Assembly: GCA_030427825.1 (NCBI GenBank)
Contig: JAUICO010000003.1
Coordinates: 1-64,000 of the forward strand
DNA from: a bacterium
Lineage (GTDB): Bacteria > Myxococcota_A > Bradymonadia > REDH01
Direction: 5' to 3'
Length of the DNA: 64,000 nucleotides
Shown: positions 49,356-58,430 of the stretch, piece after piece
Numbering within the stretch: the first letter of the stretch is position 1
Layout: every line of letters starts with the position of its first letter
Position numbers and translations under genes: made by a program
Notes under the pieces: generated by a model
Database searches by the model: none
The model's input: the letters and a program-made list of their open reading frames with translations, nothing else
What the model was told of the DNA's origin: nothing

Positions 49356-51200
49356 GTGAACTTTCTTACCGCCTGGAAGGTCTTCACTCCATCTCAGCGT
49401 AAGCTGATCGTCGCGCTCTTCTGTCTTACGATAGTCTCCGCGTTCATGGAGGTCGTCGGCCTCGGCCTGCTGCTGCCATTCGTGCAGGTCATGACCGAAG
49501 AGGGGCCGGCCTCCGAGATGGGGGGCGCCGCGGGCATTATCCAATCCATTGTCGGCGGCGAGACGAAGGTAGAGCTGCTGATACGCTTCGGCGCGGTCCT
49601 GATTGTCGCGTTTATCATCAAAGGCGCACTCCTGGTCCTGGTCGCCTGGATGCGAACCTGGATCGTCCAGTACAAGCTCTACATACCCTTCGCGCGCAAG
49701 ATGCTGAGCCTCTACCTGCGACGCCCGTACGCGGACTTCATCTCCAGCAACTCCGCACACATGTTGCGCGACCTCACCAGCGAGCTGCGGACCTTCTTCA
49801 ACGGGTACGTGTCGTCGTCTCTCAGCGTGATGGCTGAGCTTCTGGTCGTCAGCGGGATCGTCATCGCCCTTCTCGTCGTCGACCCCATGCTCACGCTGAT
49901 CTGCGGCGGCATCCTGGTCCTCACCGGCCTGTTCATCCTGCGCCGCATGCAGCAGGTCCTGATTCGCCTGGGGAGGGCCGCGAAAGAGGCGCTCGGCGGC
50001 ATGTTTCAATGGGTGCAGCAGGCCCTCGGGAGCGCCAAAGAGACCAAGATTCTCGGAACCTACGACTACTTTCTCGGTAACTTCGACACCTCATCGCGTG
50101 CCTACGCAGCCGTCGCTCAACGCCTTGCGGTCTTCGAGCAAATCCCGCGGGCCGCGCTCGAAACCGTCGTCGCGCTCGCAATGGTCATCGCCGTTGTGTT
50201 CACAGTCTCGGTTCAGGATGAGGTGTCCGGCGCCGACCGTCTCGCGAAACTGGTCTTTCTCGGCGCCGCTACCGTACGCATGACGCCGTCCATCGTGCGC
50301 GCCGTCAACGGAATCAACAAGATGCGTACCGCGCAGCGCGCTACAGAGACGGTCCTCAAGGCCTTCGCCATTGAAATCGAGAGCAATGAAGACCCCAACG
50401 TGGCGCCCCTGCACATGCGGGATTCCATCGTCGCGAATGACCTCACCTTCGCCTACGCCGGCACCACCACCCCGGTCCTGCGCAACCTGAACCTCACGAT
50501 CCCCGCGGGCAGCTCGGCGGCTTTCGTCGGCTCGACCGGCGCCGGGAAGACCACCATTATCGACATCATGCTCGGACTGTTGGAGCCCACCGGAGGCGAG
50601 ATCCTGGCTGATGGCGTCAACATCTCCTCGAATCGCTACGCCTGGCGAAAGAGCGTCGCCTACGTCCCGCAAAATGTGTACCTGGCAGACACCAGCGTTC
50701 GGGATAATGTGCTCATGGGGCAGGCGACCGATGGCGACCCTGACGATGCGGTCTGGGCCGCTCTCCACGCTGCCCAGGTCGGCGACTTCGTCGAGGGCCT
50801 TCCCCTCAAGCTTGATACGATGATCGGCGAGCACGGCGTCCGTTTTTCAGGCGGCCAGCGGCAGCGACTGGTGATCGCGCGCGCGCTGATTTCGAACCCT
50901 GACGTGATCATTCTCGACGAGGCGACCTCAGCGCTGGACAACGAAACCGAAGCGAAGTTGACCGCTGCCATCGATGCGCTGGGCGGTGACAAGACGGTCA
51001 TCGTCGTTGCGCACCGGCTCAGCACGATCCGAAGGTGCGACCAGATTTTCGTGCTCAGTCACGGCGAAGTGGAAGCTTCGGGTACCTACGACGAGCTGCT
51101 GGTCACAAGCCCGACTTTCGCTCGGCTCGCTTCTACCGAGCGCTCCGCGCAGGATGCTGCTGCGGATCAGCCGGACCCGGTCGACAGCTCCGCGACCTGA
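49356..51200 (+). CDS. ABC transporter with fused membrane and ATPase domains (PglK/MsbA-like)
   Basis: This 614-residue half-transporter is expected to work as a homodimer that flips lipid-linked glycans or lipids. Six TM helices occupy about residues 15 to 310, with a cytoplasmic loop between. The ATPase domain (about 350 to 590) has Walker A GSTGAGKTT, the FSGGQRQRL signature, Walker B VIILDEATSALD and the H-loop VVAHRLST. PglK-type flippases serve glycoprotein and surface-glycan systems, and the position between rfb and pse genes fits. GTG start with weak ribosome site; 65 bases separate its stop from the convergent pseC. Confidence 0.92.
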   Translation: MNFLTAWKVFTPSQRKLIVALFCLTIVSAFMEVVGLGLLLPFVQVMTEEGPASEMGGAAGIIQSIVGGETKVELLIRFGAVLIVAFIIKGALLVLVAWMRTWIVQYKLYIPFARKMLSLYLRRPYADFISSNSAHMLRDLTSELRTFFNGYVSSSLSVMAELLVVSGIVIALLVVDPMLTLICGGILVLTGLFILRRMQQVLIRLGRAAKEALGGMFQWVQQALGSAKETKILGTYDYFLGNFDTSSRAYAAVAQRLAVFEQIPRAALETVVALAMVIAVVFTVSVQDEVSGADRLAKLVFLGAATVRMTPSIVRAVNGINKMRTAQRATETVLKAFAIEIESNEDPNVAPLHMRDSIVANDLTFAYAGTTTPVLRNLNLTIPAGSSAAFVGSTGAGKTTIIDIMLGLLEPTGGEILADGVNISSNRYAWRKSVAYVPQNVYLADTSVRDNVLMGQATDGDPDDAVWAALHAAQVGDFVEGLPLKLDTMIGEHGVRFSGGQRQRLVIARALISNPDVIILDEATSALDNETEAKLTAAIDALGGDKTVIVVAHRLSTIRRCDQIFVLSHGEVEASGTYDELLVTSPTFARLASTERSAQDAAADQPDPVDSSAT

Positions 51201-51265
51201 TTCTCCGCTCCAGTCGGTGTGTGGACCGCGCGCCGGTCCGGTGTCTCAGCCGGCGGCGGCTCGAC

Positions 51266-52420
51266 TCACGCCAGGACGCGCCGGGCTGCGGCCTGCACAC
51301 GTTCGATAACCGCCTCGACGTCCGAGTCGCTCATCCGCGGAAACACCGGAAGGGAGACACAGGTCTCATAGAAGCGCTCTGCCTTCGGGCACAGACCCTT
51401 CTGATACCCCAGATTCGCGTAGTACGGGTGCAGATACACCGGAAGATAGTGCACCTGGACACCGAGGTTCAGCTCGCGCAGCGCCTCAAAGAAGGGGAGA
51501 CGCAGCTCGGGACGGGCGACACGCACAACAAACAGGTGCCAGCCATGTTCGATATCGTCGCGACAACCGGGCAGCGTCAGCAGGTCACCGAGCTCGCGAA
51601 ATGCGCTGTAGTAGCGTGCAGCGATCTCCCGGCGGCGCGCCAGGAAGCAGCCGAGACGCTGAATCTGCGATGCTCCGAGCGCGGCCTGCAGATCCGTGAT
51701 TCGGTAGTTGAATCCGAGCAGCTGCATCTCGTGATACCAGGGCCCGTGATTCTCCGTGAGACGATCACTGTCCCTGGTAATCCCATGGGTCCGAAACATG
51801 CTCGACCGCTCTGCGATCTCATCGTCGTCTGTGAGCACTGCACCACCCTCTGCGGTGGTGAAGGGCTTGACCGGGTGCATGCTGATTTCGGACGCAACGG
51901 CGACCGAACTGACCGGCTGTCCCTGCCATTTGGCACCGAAGGAGTGGGCGCAATCCGAAGCGAGGGGAACCCCGCTGTCCTCAGACACCTGAAGAAGGCG
52001 CTCATAGTCACAGGGATGGCCCGCGTAGTCGACTGCGACGATCAACCGTGTACGGGGCGTGATCGCTGCCCTGACCGCTTCCGGATCGATGTTTCCGGTG
52101 TCGGATTCGACATCTGCGAAGACGGGCGTTGCGCCAAGGTATCGCGCGGCGTTCGCTGTCGCCGCAAACGTCAGAGGCGTTGTGAGGACTTCATCCCCTT
52201 CGCCCACTCCCATCGCGAAGTACATCGCGTGCAGCGCCGACGTCCCCGAGTTCATCGCGACCGCGTGGCGGCTACCACCGAAACTCGTGATGGCGTCTTC
52301 AAGGCGAGCCACCGCAGGCCCGGTCGTCAGGTAGTCTGACCGCAGCACGTCGACGACAGCGTCAATGTCGTTTTGATCAATATACTGCGAACCGTAGGGT
52401 ATGAACTTGGATGCGGACAT
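51266..52420 (-). CDS. pseC: UDP-4-amino-sugar aminotransferase PseC (DegT/DnrJ/EryC1 family)
   Basis: This 384-residue PLP enzyme aminates C4 of the PseB product. The N-terminus FIPYGSQYIDQNDIDAVVDVL matches PseC; then NSGTSALHAMYFA (phosphate cup), VDYAGHPCD, DCAHSFGA, and HPVKPFTTAEGG with the PLP-binding Lys. The C-terminal GVQVHYLPVYLHPYY is also PseC-like. The start codon shares one base with the pseB stop, so the two are coupled. Glutamate is the usual amino donor in this family. Confidence 0.93.
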   Translation of the reverse strand: MSASKFIPYGSQYIDQNDIDAVVDVLRSDYLTTGPAVARLEDAITSFGGSRHAVAMNSGTSALHAMYFAMGVGEGDEVLTTPLTFAATANAARYLGATPVFADVESDTGNIDPEAVRAAITPRTRLIVAVDYAGHPCDYERLLQVSEDSGVPLASDCAHSFGAKWQGQPVSSVAVASEISMHPVKPFTTAEGGAVLTDDDEIAERSSMFRTHGITRDSDRLTENHGPWYHEMQLLGFNYRITDLQAALGASQIQRLGCFLARRREIAARYYSAFRELGDLLTLPGCRDDIEHGWHLFVVRVARPELRLPFFEALRELNLGVQVHYLPVYLHPYYANLGYQKGLCPKAERFYETCVSLPVFPRMSDSDVEAVIERVQAAARRVLA

Positions 52421-53427
52421 CAGGCTTTCGCGCCGACTACATCAAGATCCGTAACGATCTCGGAGATCTGGTCGGCGGACAGCCAATCGGTGTTGTTGTC
52501 AGAGCTGTATGAGAAGCCATCGGCGACGAGGGCGCCGCCTGCGGACAGGCTCGCTTCCAGCGCTTCCGGGTTCGGTTGAATGACGTAGTGGTCCGCGAAC
52601 TCGGAAACCATGCGCGCATCATCCGTCGAGATCATGATCTCGTGAAGCTTCTCGCCCGGTCGGATTCCAATGATCTTCTGCTCGCACTCGGGAGCCATCG
52701 CCCTGCCGAGGTCCGGCATTCGCATGCTGGGAATCTTCGGCACGAAGATCTCGCCGCCGTTCATGCGTCGCAACGAATCAAGGACGAAGCGGACGCCCTG
52801 ATCCAGCGTGATCCAGAAACGGGTCATGCGCGGGTCCGTTATCGTCAGCGTGCCGGTCTCGCGCTGCTTGATGAAGAGCGGAACCACGCTGCCGCGGCTC
52901 CCCACAACATTCCCGTAGCGAACGACAGAGAAGCTGCTGCCGGCATCACCGGCGTATGCGCTGCCGGCGACAAAAAGCTTGTCGCTGCACAGCTTCGTCG
53001 CGCCATACAGATTTGCCGGGTTGCAGGCCTTGTCGGTGCTGAGCGCTACGACACGCTTCACCCCGCGCTCGACCGCAACGTTCACGATGTTCTCGGCGCC
53101 CATGACGTTGGTCTTGATCGCCTCGAAGGGATTGAATTCGCACGCCGGCACCTGCTTGAGCGCCGCGGCATGAATCACAAAGTCTACGCCGCGGAACGCC
53201 TGCATGAGGCGTGCTTCATCTCGCACATCGCCGATGAAGTAGCGCAGGCGGGTGTCACCCGCGAATCGTGGATCACGCGACATCTCAAACTGCTTCAGCT
53301 CATCCCGGCTGAACACGATTACGCGCCGCGGCGAGTAGTTCCGTAGCACCGTATCGATGAAGTGCTTTCCGAAGCTACCGGTCCCGCCGGTAACCAATAT
53401 CGATGAATCCTTCAGCATGTCGGACAT
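52420..53427 (-). CDS. pseB: UDP-N-acetylglucosamine 4,6-dehydratase, inverting (PseB)
   Basis: This 335-residue extended SDR starts the pseudaminic acid pathway by 4,6-dehydration and 5-epimerisation of UDP-GlcNAc. Signatures are ILVTGGTGSFGKHF, VIVFSRDELKQFEM, HAAALKQVPACEFNP, STDKACNPANLYGATK with the catalytic Asp-Lys and Tyr-Lys, and RYGNVVGSRGSVVPLF. The ATG at 53427, seven bases after GGAGG, was chosen; another ATG three codons later is weaker, and the open frame upstream is Arg-rich and unlike the family. It is co-transcribed with pseC and diverges from the DUF4910 gene. Confidence 0.95.
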   Translation of the reverse strand: MSDMLKDSSILVTGGTGSFGKHFIDTVLRNYSPRRVIVFSRDELKQFEMSRDPRFAGDTRLRYFIGDVRDEARLMQAFRGVDFVIHAAALKQVPACEFNPFEAIKTNVMGAENIVNVAVERGVKRVVALSTDKACNPANLYGATKLCSDKLFVAGSAYAGDAGSSFSVVRYGNVVGSRGSVVPLFIKQRETGTLTITDPRMTRFWITLDQGVRFVLDSLRRMNGGEIFVPKIPSMRMPDLGRAMAPECEQKIIGIRPGEKLHEIMISTDDARMVSEFADHYVIQPNPEALEASLSAGGALVADGFSYSSDNNTDWLSADQISEIVTDLDVVGAKA

Positions 53428-53639
53428 TCGCGAACCTCCATCGCAGGCAAGTCGCAGGCGTCTATGCCGTCTGGCACCACGATACAACCTCAACCTTGAG
53501 GGCGGCGCCGATTCGTGGCCATTTGAAGAATCATCGCTGCACATCGTGCGCAAAGACCTGAGCGCCCACACCGTGCTACGGTGCGCGCCAATTCGGCGGG
53601 GCCGCACGGCGGCGCCCACCGACACCTCGGGAGATGATG

Positions 53640-54926
53640 ATGACAGATGCAGAACTTCTGGCCGGGTACTTTCGCCGCCTGTGGCCGATCATGCGCAGCA
53701 TCACGGGTGACGGCGTTCGCGAATCCATGGCGATTCTCAACGAGCTGGTTCCGCTGCAGATTTCCGAGGTGCCCTCCGGAACCTCCGTGCTGGACTGGAC
53801 CGTACCGCCGGAGTGGCGCTTCCGATCAGCACGCCTCCTCGGCCCCGACGGCGCCGTGATCGCGGACGCAGCCGATCACACACTGCACCTGTTGAACTAC
53901 TCCGAGCCCTTCAGGGGCGTGGTGACGCTCGAGCAGCTCAATGAGCACCTGTACAGCATCCCGGAGATGCCCGACGCGATCCCGTATGTCACTTCCTACT
54001 ACAAGCGACGCTGGGGATTCTGCATCAGTGATCGGGTGCGTCAGTCCCTGCCCGAGGGTGACTACAGGGTCGAAATCGACACCGAACTCTTCGACGGGTC
54101 GCTGACCTACGCCGAGTCTGTACTGGCGGGTGAGAGCGAGGAGGAGATCCTGATCTCAACCTATACCTGCCATCCCTCCATGGCGAACAACGAGCTCTCG
54201 GGGCCCCTTGTCGCCGCGTTGCTGTACCGTCGCCTCGCGGCAATGAAGCACCGACGTTACACCTACCGCTTTGTGTTCATCCCGGAGACCATCGGCTCCA
54301 TCGCTTATCTTGCGCAGAACGGCGATCGCATGCGCGAGCGCACCGTGGGCGGCTTCGTCGTCACCTGCGTGGGCGACGACGCCCCCTTCACGCTGAAGCA
54401 GTCCCGTCGCGGCGACTCGATCGCTGACCGCGCGGCCCGGCTCTGCCTGCAGAGCGAATACCCGGATCACCACCGCGTCCTGCCCTTCTTTCCGGACCGG
54501 GGCAGCGACGAGCGGCAGTATTGCTCGCCCGGCTTCAACCTACCAATCGCATCGATCACACGCTCGATGTACGGCGAGTATGACGCGTACCACACGTCGG
54601 AGGACGACATCGACTTCGTGTCCTTCGACGCGATGGTCGCGAGCGCGGAGCTCTATCATTCGATCGTCGGGGCGATGGACGCCAACCGCCGGTTCAGGTC
54701 CACCCAACCCTATGGCGAGCCGATGTTGAGCCCGAGAAACCTGTATCCGGACACAGGCGGTGCGAAGAGCAAGGCGAAGGCGCTCTCGGCCCTGATGTGG
54801 ACCCTGAACTATTCAGACGGTGACCACGACCTGCTGCATATCGCAGAGCTCAGCGGCCACGCGCCTCAAGATATCGTCGCGGCGGCGGAGAGAGCAGAGA
54901 AGGCAGGGGTCCTCGTACCTGTCTGA
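53640..54926 (+). CDS. DUF4910/DUF2172-type zinc peptidase-like protein of the glycan locus
   Basis: This 428-residue protein belongs to a family related to M28 aminopeptidases that is repeatedly found in surface-glycan clusters. Metal-ligand candidates are the His of YTCHPSMANNELSG, the Glu of FIPETIGS and the His of YHTSEDDIDF; a C-terminal winged-helix-like tail (about 345 to 425) follows. No enzymatic role is established that I know of; trimming or transfer of an amino acid on a sugar is conceivable. Three tandem ATG codons begin the gene at 53634; CGGGAG directly before them fits the third (53640) best. It diverges from pseB by 212 bases and converges on the 664-residue candidate transferase gene. 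Confidence 0.85.
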   Translation: MTDAELLAGYFRRLWPIMRSITGDGVRESMAILNELVPLQISEVPSGTSVLDWTVPPEWRFRSARLLGPDGAVIADAADHTLHLLNYSEPFRGVVTLEQLNEHLYSIPEMPDAIPYVTSYYKRRWGFCISDRVRQSLPEGDYRVEIDTELFDGSLTYAESVLAGESEEEILISTYTCHPSMANNELSGPLVAALLYRRLAAMKHRRYTYRFVFIPETIGSIAYLAQNGDRMRERTVGGFVVTCVGDDAPFTLKQSRRGDSIADRAARLCLQSEYPDHHRVLPFFPDRGSDERQYCSPGFNLPIASITRSMYGEYDAYHTSEDDIDFVSFDAMVASAELYHSIVGAMDANRRFRSTQPYGEPMLSPRNLYPDTGGAKSKAKALSALMWTLNYSDGDHDLLHIAELSGHAPQDIVAAAERAEKAGVLVPV

Positions 54927-55012
54927 CGATTGCCTGCGCGACGGTCTCCAGCCCGATATGTCGCCGAGCGCCCGTTCCCTCTGAAGTCGGCAGAAGTCCC
55001 TCAGATTCCAGC

Positions 55013-57007
55013 TCAGGTCACCGTTCGTAAGTGAGCTGCGAGGGTCCCAATGGCGTTACCAAGCGACGGCGACAACGTACGCGCCAGGAACGCATCGCGG
55101 TGGGTGCGCCACTCCGCGAGGAACCCATCGGCGAGCACCGCGTCGATGGCGGCCGCCATGGAAGGCCCGTCCCAAGCCGCCGTGGCCACCCCACCGCTCA
55201 CGTACTCCATGGGCTCTTCGTCGCCGGGCCGAAGGACCGCGATCAACGGCGTGTCGAAGATTGCAGCCTCCATGCCCGTGGTCGACGATTCCACAATCAG
55301 GACGTCCGCATCGGGAAAATGGTCGGTCACGCTCCCCGCGGCATCTACGATGCGGACGCGGCTGTCCTCTGCCGCAAGGGCCGACAGTTCATCGGTCATG
55401 GGAAACTGCCAATGAGGCTTGATGAGAATCTCGGCGTCGTGGCCGGAGGCATCGAGCCCCTCGCGTACCAACGAGATCCATCCGATGGTCTGCGCAGGCA
55501 GGCTCCCGCACACGAGGATGCGCGGCCGGTCCTTCGTCGGGTCTGCCTGTACCGCCTGCGCGGCCCTCTCGAACTCAACGTCGTGCCGGAGGCTGCCGGC
55601 GGGGAGAATCGCATCGCCGGGATAACTCCAGCCCGTCATCAGCTCGTAAACGTGTGCGCCGTAGGCGACGTAGGAATCCGGCAGCGGCACAGAATCCCAG
55701 GACGAGACGACTCCCGGACGGTGCTGCGCTGACCATGATTCGTCATAAAAATAGACCATGTGGAAGCGCGAGATGCTCCCATGCTGCACGCCCAACGCCA
55801 CGGTCTGCTCGGGAATCGCGGCCCGTACAGCCCGCCCTGAGGGATAGAACTCGTCCCGGTAGAGTACAGCCTTCGGTGGCGCGGCTTCCAGACTCTGGCG
55901 GCAGCCTTCATACAGAAAGGCGTACTGCAGGCCTCCGAATCCGGTCAGCGCCTCGATGTTGTGCTTGAAGGCAACTGCAAAGTCGATTCCGCAGAACTCG
56001 AACTCCCCGGCCCCGGACAGCAGGCGAAACACAGCACGTGCCCGCAGACGCATCTTCGTGAGGCGCCCGACAATACGAAGCACAGTGCCACGTTGAAGCC
56101 GAAGTCGGTCCCAACGAATCATTGGATGGTCGCCCGCGATGCTCTGGTAGTGACTCAGGGATTTGGCGCCCTGCGCGGCCGGCCACATTTCCGTCGAAAA
56201 CCCCTCTCTCTGCAGGCCTTCAACGACACCGCCCCAGTAGCGATTGGCCGCGGGCGCTCCGTCGCGACCGGGAATCCAGTCCGCAGCGTAGGAGAAGACC
56301 GCGACATCCGGAGGCGGCGTCTCCGCAGGTCGCCGGCGACCTTCGCGCTGCACGCCGAGGGCCAGTTCTCTGGCGATCTGCGCTGCCGTCTTCGCCTCGC
56401 GGGCCAATTTGCGCCGCGTCGGTCCCTCCATGTGCAGGGTATATGTCGCATTGTCGCACGCAAGCTCGGCGGACGCGCCGCAGCGGGCGACCGCCGCCTC
56501 CATGGCGGCTCGCGTCCAACGAAACGCACCGTAGAGTCGTATCCGCTTGACCCCGGCGGTTGCGGCCAGAACGGCCTCGTCGCCCCCTTCACGCTCAAGC
56601 CAGGCCCCAAGCACCCCTGCCTGAGCGAGCTGGGACTTCTCAAGATGCTTCGCTGCGAGCTGAGAGGACCAGTACAGTGAGTAGCGCTCATCATAGGCAA
56701 GAGCACGCAGGAGAGAGCCCTTCGACGTCTCCCGACGACCGACCTCGGCCAGCCATCGCACCCAGTGCCGGGTCGAGCGACCCAGCACATCGGCACCGGC
56801 GCGATCGACCGGGTGCCAGTTCAGGCTGCCGTACCCGGCGCGACGTTCCAGTGCCTGTCGCCCCGACCCGTCGTGGGTCAGGTCCAGAAACAGGTCATTC
56901 GACGCAGGGCTGATCTCGGCATCCTGGCCCGCTCGCCGAGTCAAAATGACGTGCGCGGTAACTTCCGGCATCAGCATGCTCCAGGCCCCGAACAGAGGCC
57001 GATTCAC
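55013..57007 (-). CDS. Surface carbohydrate biosynthesis protein, possible GT-B glycosyltransferase
   Basis: This 664-residue cytoplasmic protein is not confidently recognised. Residues 1 to 230 resemble nothing I can name. From about 230 on, alternating strands and helices suggest two Rossmann lobes: VAVFSYAADWIPGRDG, then LGVQHGSISRFH (the HG-turn seen in capsule and CDP-glycerol-type transferases), RILVCGSLPAQT, IKPHWQFP and VLIVESSTTGMEAAIFDTPLIAV, the last like the nucleotide-binding C-lobe of GT-B enzymes. It could be a nonulosonate-adding transferase, or a glycan-assembly protein without catalysis. A good promoter-like TTGACA lies upstream at 57059 and its divergent neighbour is a beta-propeller gene. 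Confidence 0.7.
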   Translation of the reverse strand: MNRPLFGAWSMLMPEVTAHVILTRRAGQDAEISPASNDLFLDLTHDGSGRQALERRAGYGSLNWHPVDRAGADVLGRSTRHWVRWLAEVGRRETSKGSLLRALAYDERYSLYWSSQLAAKHLEKSQLAQAGVLGAWLEREGGDEAVLAATAGVKRIRLYGAFRWTRAAMEAAVARCGASAELACDNATYTLHMEGPTRRKLAREAKTAAQIARELALGVQREGRRRPAETPPPDVAVFSYAADWIPGRDGAPAANRYWGGVVEGLQREGFSTEMWPAAQGAKSLSHYQSIAGDHPMIRWDRLRLQRGTVLRIVGRLTKMRLRARAVFRLLSGAGEFEFCGIDFAVAFKHNIEALTGFGGLQYAFLYEGCRQSLEAAPPKAVLYRDEFYPSGRAVRAAIPEQTVALGVQHGSISRFHMVYFYDESWSAQHRPGVVSSWDSVPLPDSYVAYGAHVYELMTGWSYPGDAILPAGSLRHDVEFERAAQAVQADPTKDRPRILVCGSLPAQTIGWISLVREGLDASGHDAEILIKPHWQFPMTDELSALAAEDSRVRIVDAAGSVTDHFPDADVLIVESSTTGMEAAIFDTPLIAVLRPGDEEPMEYVSGGVATAAWDGPSMAAAIDAVLADGFLAEWRTHRDAFLARTLSPSLGNAIGTLAAHLRTVT

Positions 57008-57031
57008 GTCGCTTCGTTGCGAGGCGGCGGG

Positions 57032-57059
57032 ACCGTAGTTCGGCGCAGTAGACTGTCAA
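57032..57059 (-). promoter_or_regulatory. Putative promoter of the 664-residue candidate transferase gene
   Basis: Read on the minus strand, TTGACA (57059 to 57054), a 16-base spacer and TACGGT (57037 to 57032) lie 25 bases before the ATG at 57007. The -35 is perfect and the -10 weak, as in the rpoH and clpB promoters proposed here. Confidence 0.4.
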
Positions 57060-57173
57060 GTCGGCTGGCGCCGCGGCGGCAACGGGCCCGGAATCCGCTT
57101 GCATGCCGCATCGCCGCTGCATTAGTTCCGGCGCCTGCTCAGTGCCTCGAACCACGCACGTGTGAGACCCGCA

Positions 57174-58307
57174 ATGCCGATTATCGTTACGTTCACCAAT
57201 AACTATGGCTCGAAGCACCTGTCGCTCGGCGCCCTCGACACGCGTTCGGGAAAATTCGCGTGGCTGGTCAACGACGACAATCGCGATGCATTCGCAGACA
57301 GTCGCGGTATATCTGGGATCATACGGTTTCGCGACCACTGGGTCGTTGGAGGCTACATTCCGGGAAACCGGCTGATGGAACCGGACCTCGAAGAAGGCGC
57401 TGTCCCCGGCCGGCTTGCCTTCCTGGACGACGACTTCAAACTCGTACGAATCATTACAGTTCCCGGCATGTACTGGCTGCATTCCCTCTGCGAACTCAAC
57501 GGCCGACTCTATACCGCGAACACAGGCACGGATGAGGTCCTCGAGATTGAAATCGACGACAACTTCAATGCGACCACCCGCCCCTTCCATCGGATGTCGC
57601 CCACGAGATACGACCATCATCATCTGAACTCCGTCGCTGTGCACGACAATCGGCTGCTCTGCACGACCTTCGGTCCGAAGCACGAAGACGGATGGGGTAA
57701 ATCAACACAGGGACGACTCTTTCGCCCGGATACCGGTGAGACCGTGCTGGCCCCCCTTCACAACCCACACACGGCGTTTTCGCTGAGTGATGGGCGTTGG
57801 GCCTGCTGCGAGTCGAAAGCAAACAAGGTTCACTTTTCGGACGGCAGCGAGGTGCAGCTTGAAGGATACACGCGTGGACTGACACAGGCTCGTCGGAACC
57901 TGTACGTCGGGCTTTCAGGCCGTAGACTCCAGTCCCGCAGCACCGGTCGCATGATGCACACGTCGGTCACCGCATCAAATCTGCCGGCGGTCGCCGTCGT
58001 GGACCTGGACAGCAACGAAGTGACTCGCGTGTTTTCTCTGAAACACTTCGCCACCGAAATCTACGACCTTTACTACGTTCCATCATCGGCCCTGCCGAAG
58101 AAGCTCTTCGAGCAGGACGCAGTCGCGATTCGCATGCGGCAGCTTGAGACCGATCTGATGGAACGCAGTCAGAAGGCCGAGCAGGCCTGGGTCACACCAA
58201 GACTCCGGAAAACGGCGGCAGACACCGCGCAGCGCCTCGGCCTGTATGGACCCGCGAGAGCTGCCTATCGGTCACTGCGCCGGGTCGCCGAACGCGTCAA
58301 AGGCTAG
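57174..58307 (+). CDS. Beta-propeller-like protein of unknown function (glycan locus)
   Basis: This 377-residue protein has repeated short strands with Gly-Arg turns (GKFAWLVNDD, GRLAFLDDDF, GRLYTANTG, NRLLCTTFG, GRWACCES), a pattern like a six-bladed propeller such as DUF4915 or NHL-type proteins. HHLNSVAVHDNRLLCTTFG is the most conserved-looking segment. The last 80 residues are helical and charged. There is no signal peptide. Such proteins occur in polysaccharide loci without a known job. ATG at 57174 was chosen; a GTG at 57162 is also possible and neither has a clear ribosome site. It is divergent from the candidate transferase. Confidence 0.7.
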   Translation: MPIIVTFTNNYGSKHLSLGALDTRSGKFAWLVNDDNRDAFADSRGISGIIRFRDHWVVGGYIPGNRLMEPDLEEGAVPGRLAFLDDDFKLVRIITVPGMYWLHSLCELNGRLYTANTGTDEVLEIEIDDNFNATTRPFHRMSPTRYDHHHLNSVAVHDNRLLCTTFGPKHEDGWGKSTQGRLFRPDTGETVLAPLHNPHTAFSLSDGRWACCESKANKVHFSDGSEVQLEGYTRGLTQARRNLYVGLSGRRLQSRSTGRMMHTSVTASNLPAVAVVDLDSNEVTRVFSLKHFATEIYDLYYVPSSALPKKLFEQDAVAIRMRQLETDLMERSQKAEQAWVTPRLRKTAADTAQRLGLYGPARAAYRSLRRVAERVKG

Positions 58308-58430
58308 ACCCCAATCGCAGCGCGGCGGCTGCTGCGCGTCCCCATACGCTCCGACACACATTCACACATTGCATTCGGAACGTGTGAGTACTGCGAACGT
58401 GTCCGCGCTGCCGCTGCTGTGACGCTGCTG

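Noticed and set aside
51035..52339. Plus-strand open frame of 434 codons opposite pseC
   Set aside because: pseC has full PLP-enzyme motifs on the other strand; this frame shows none.
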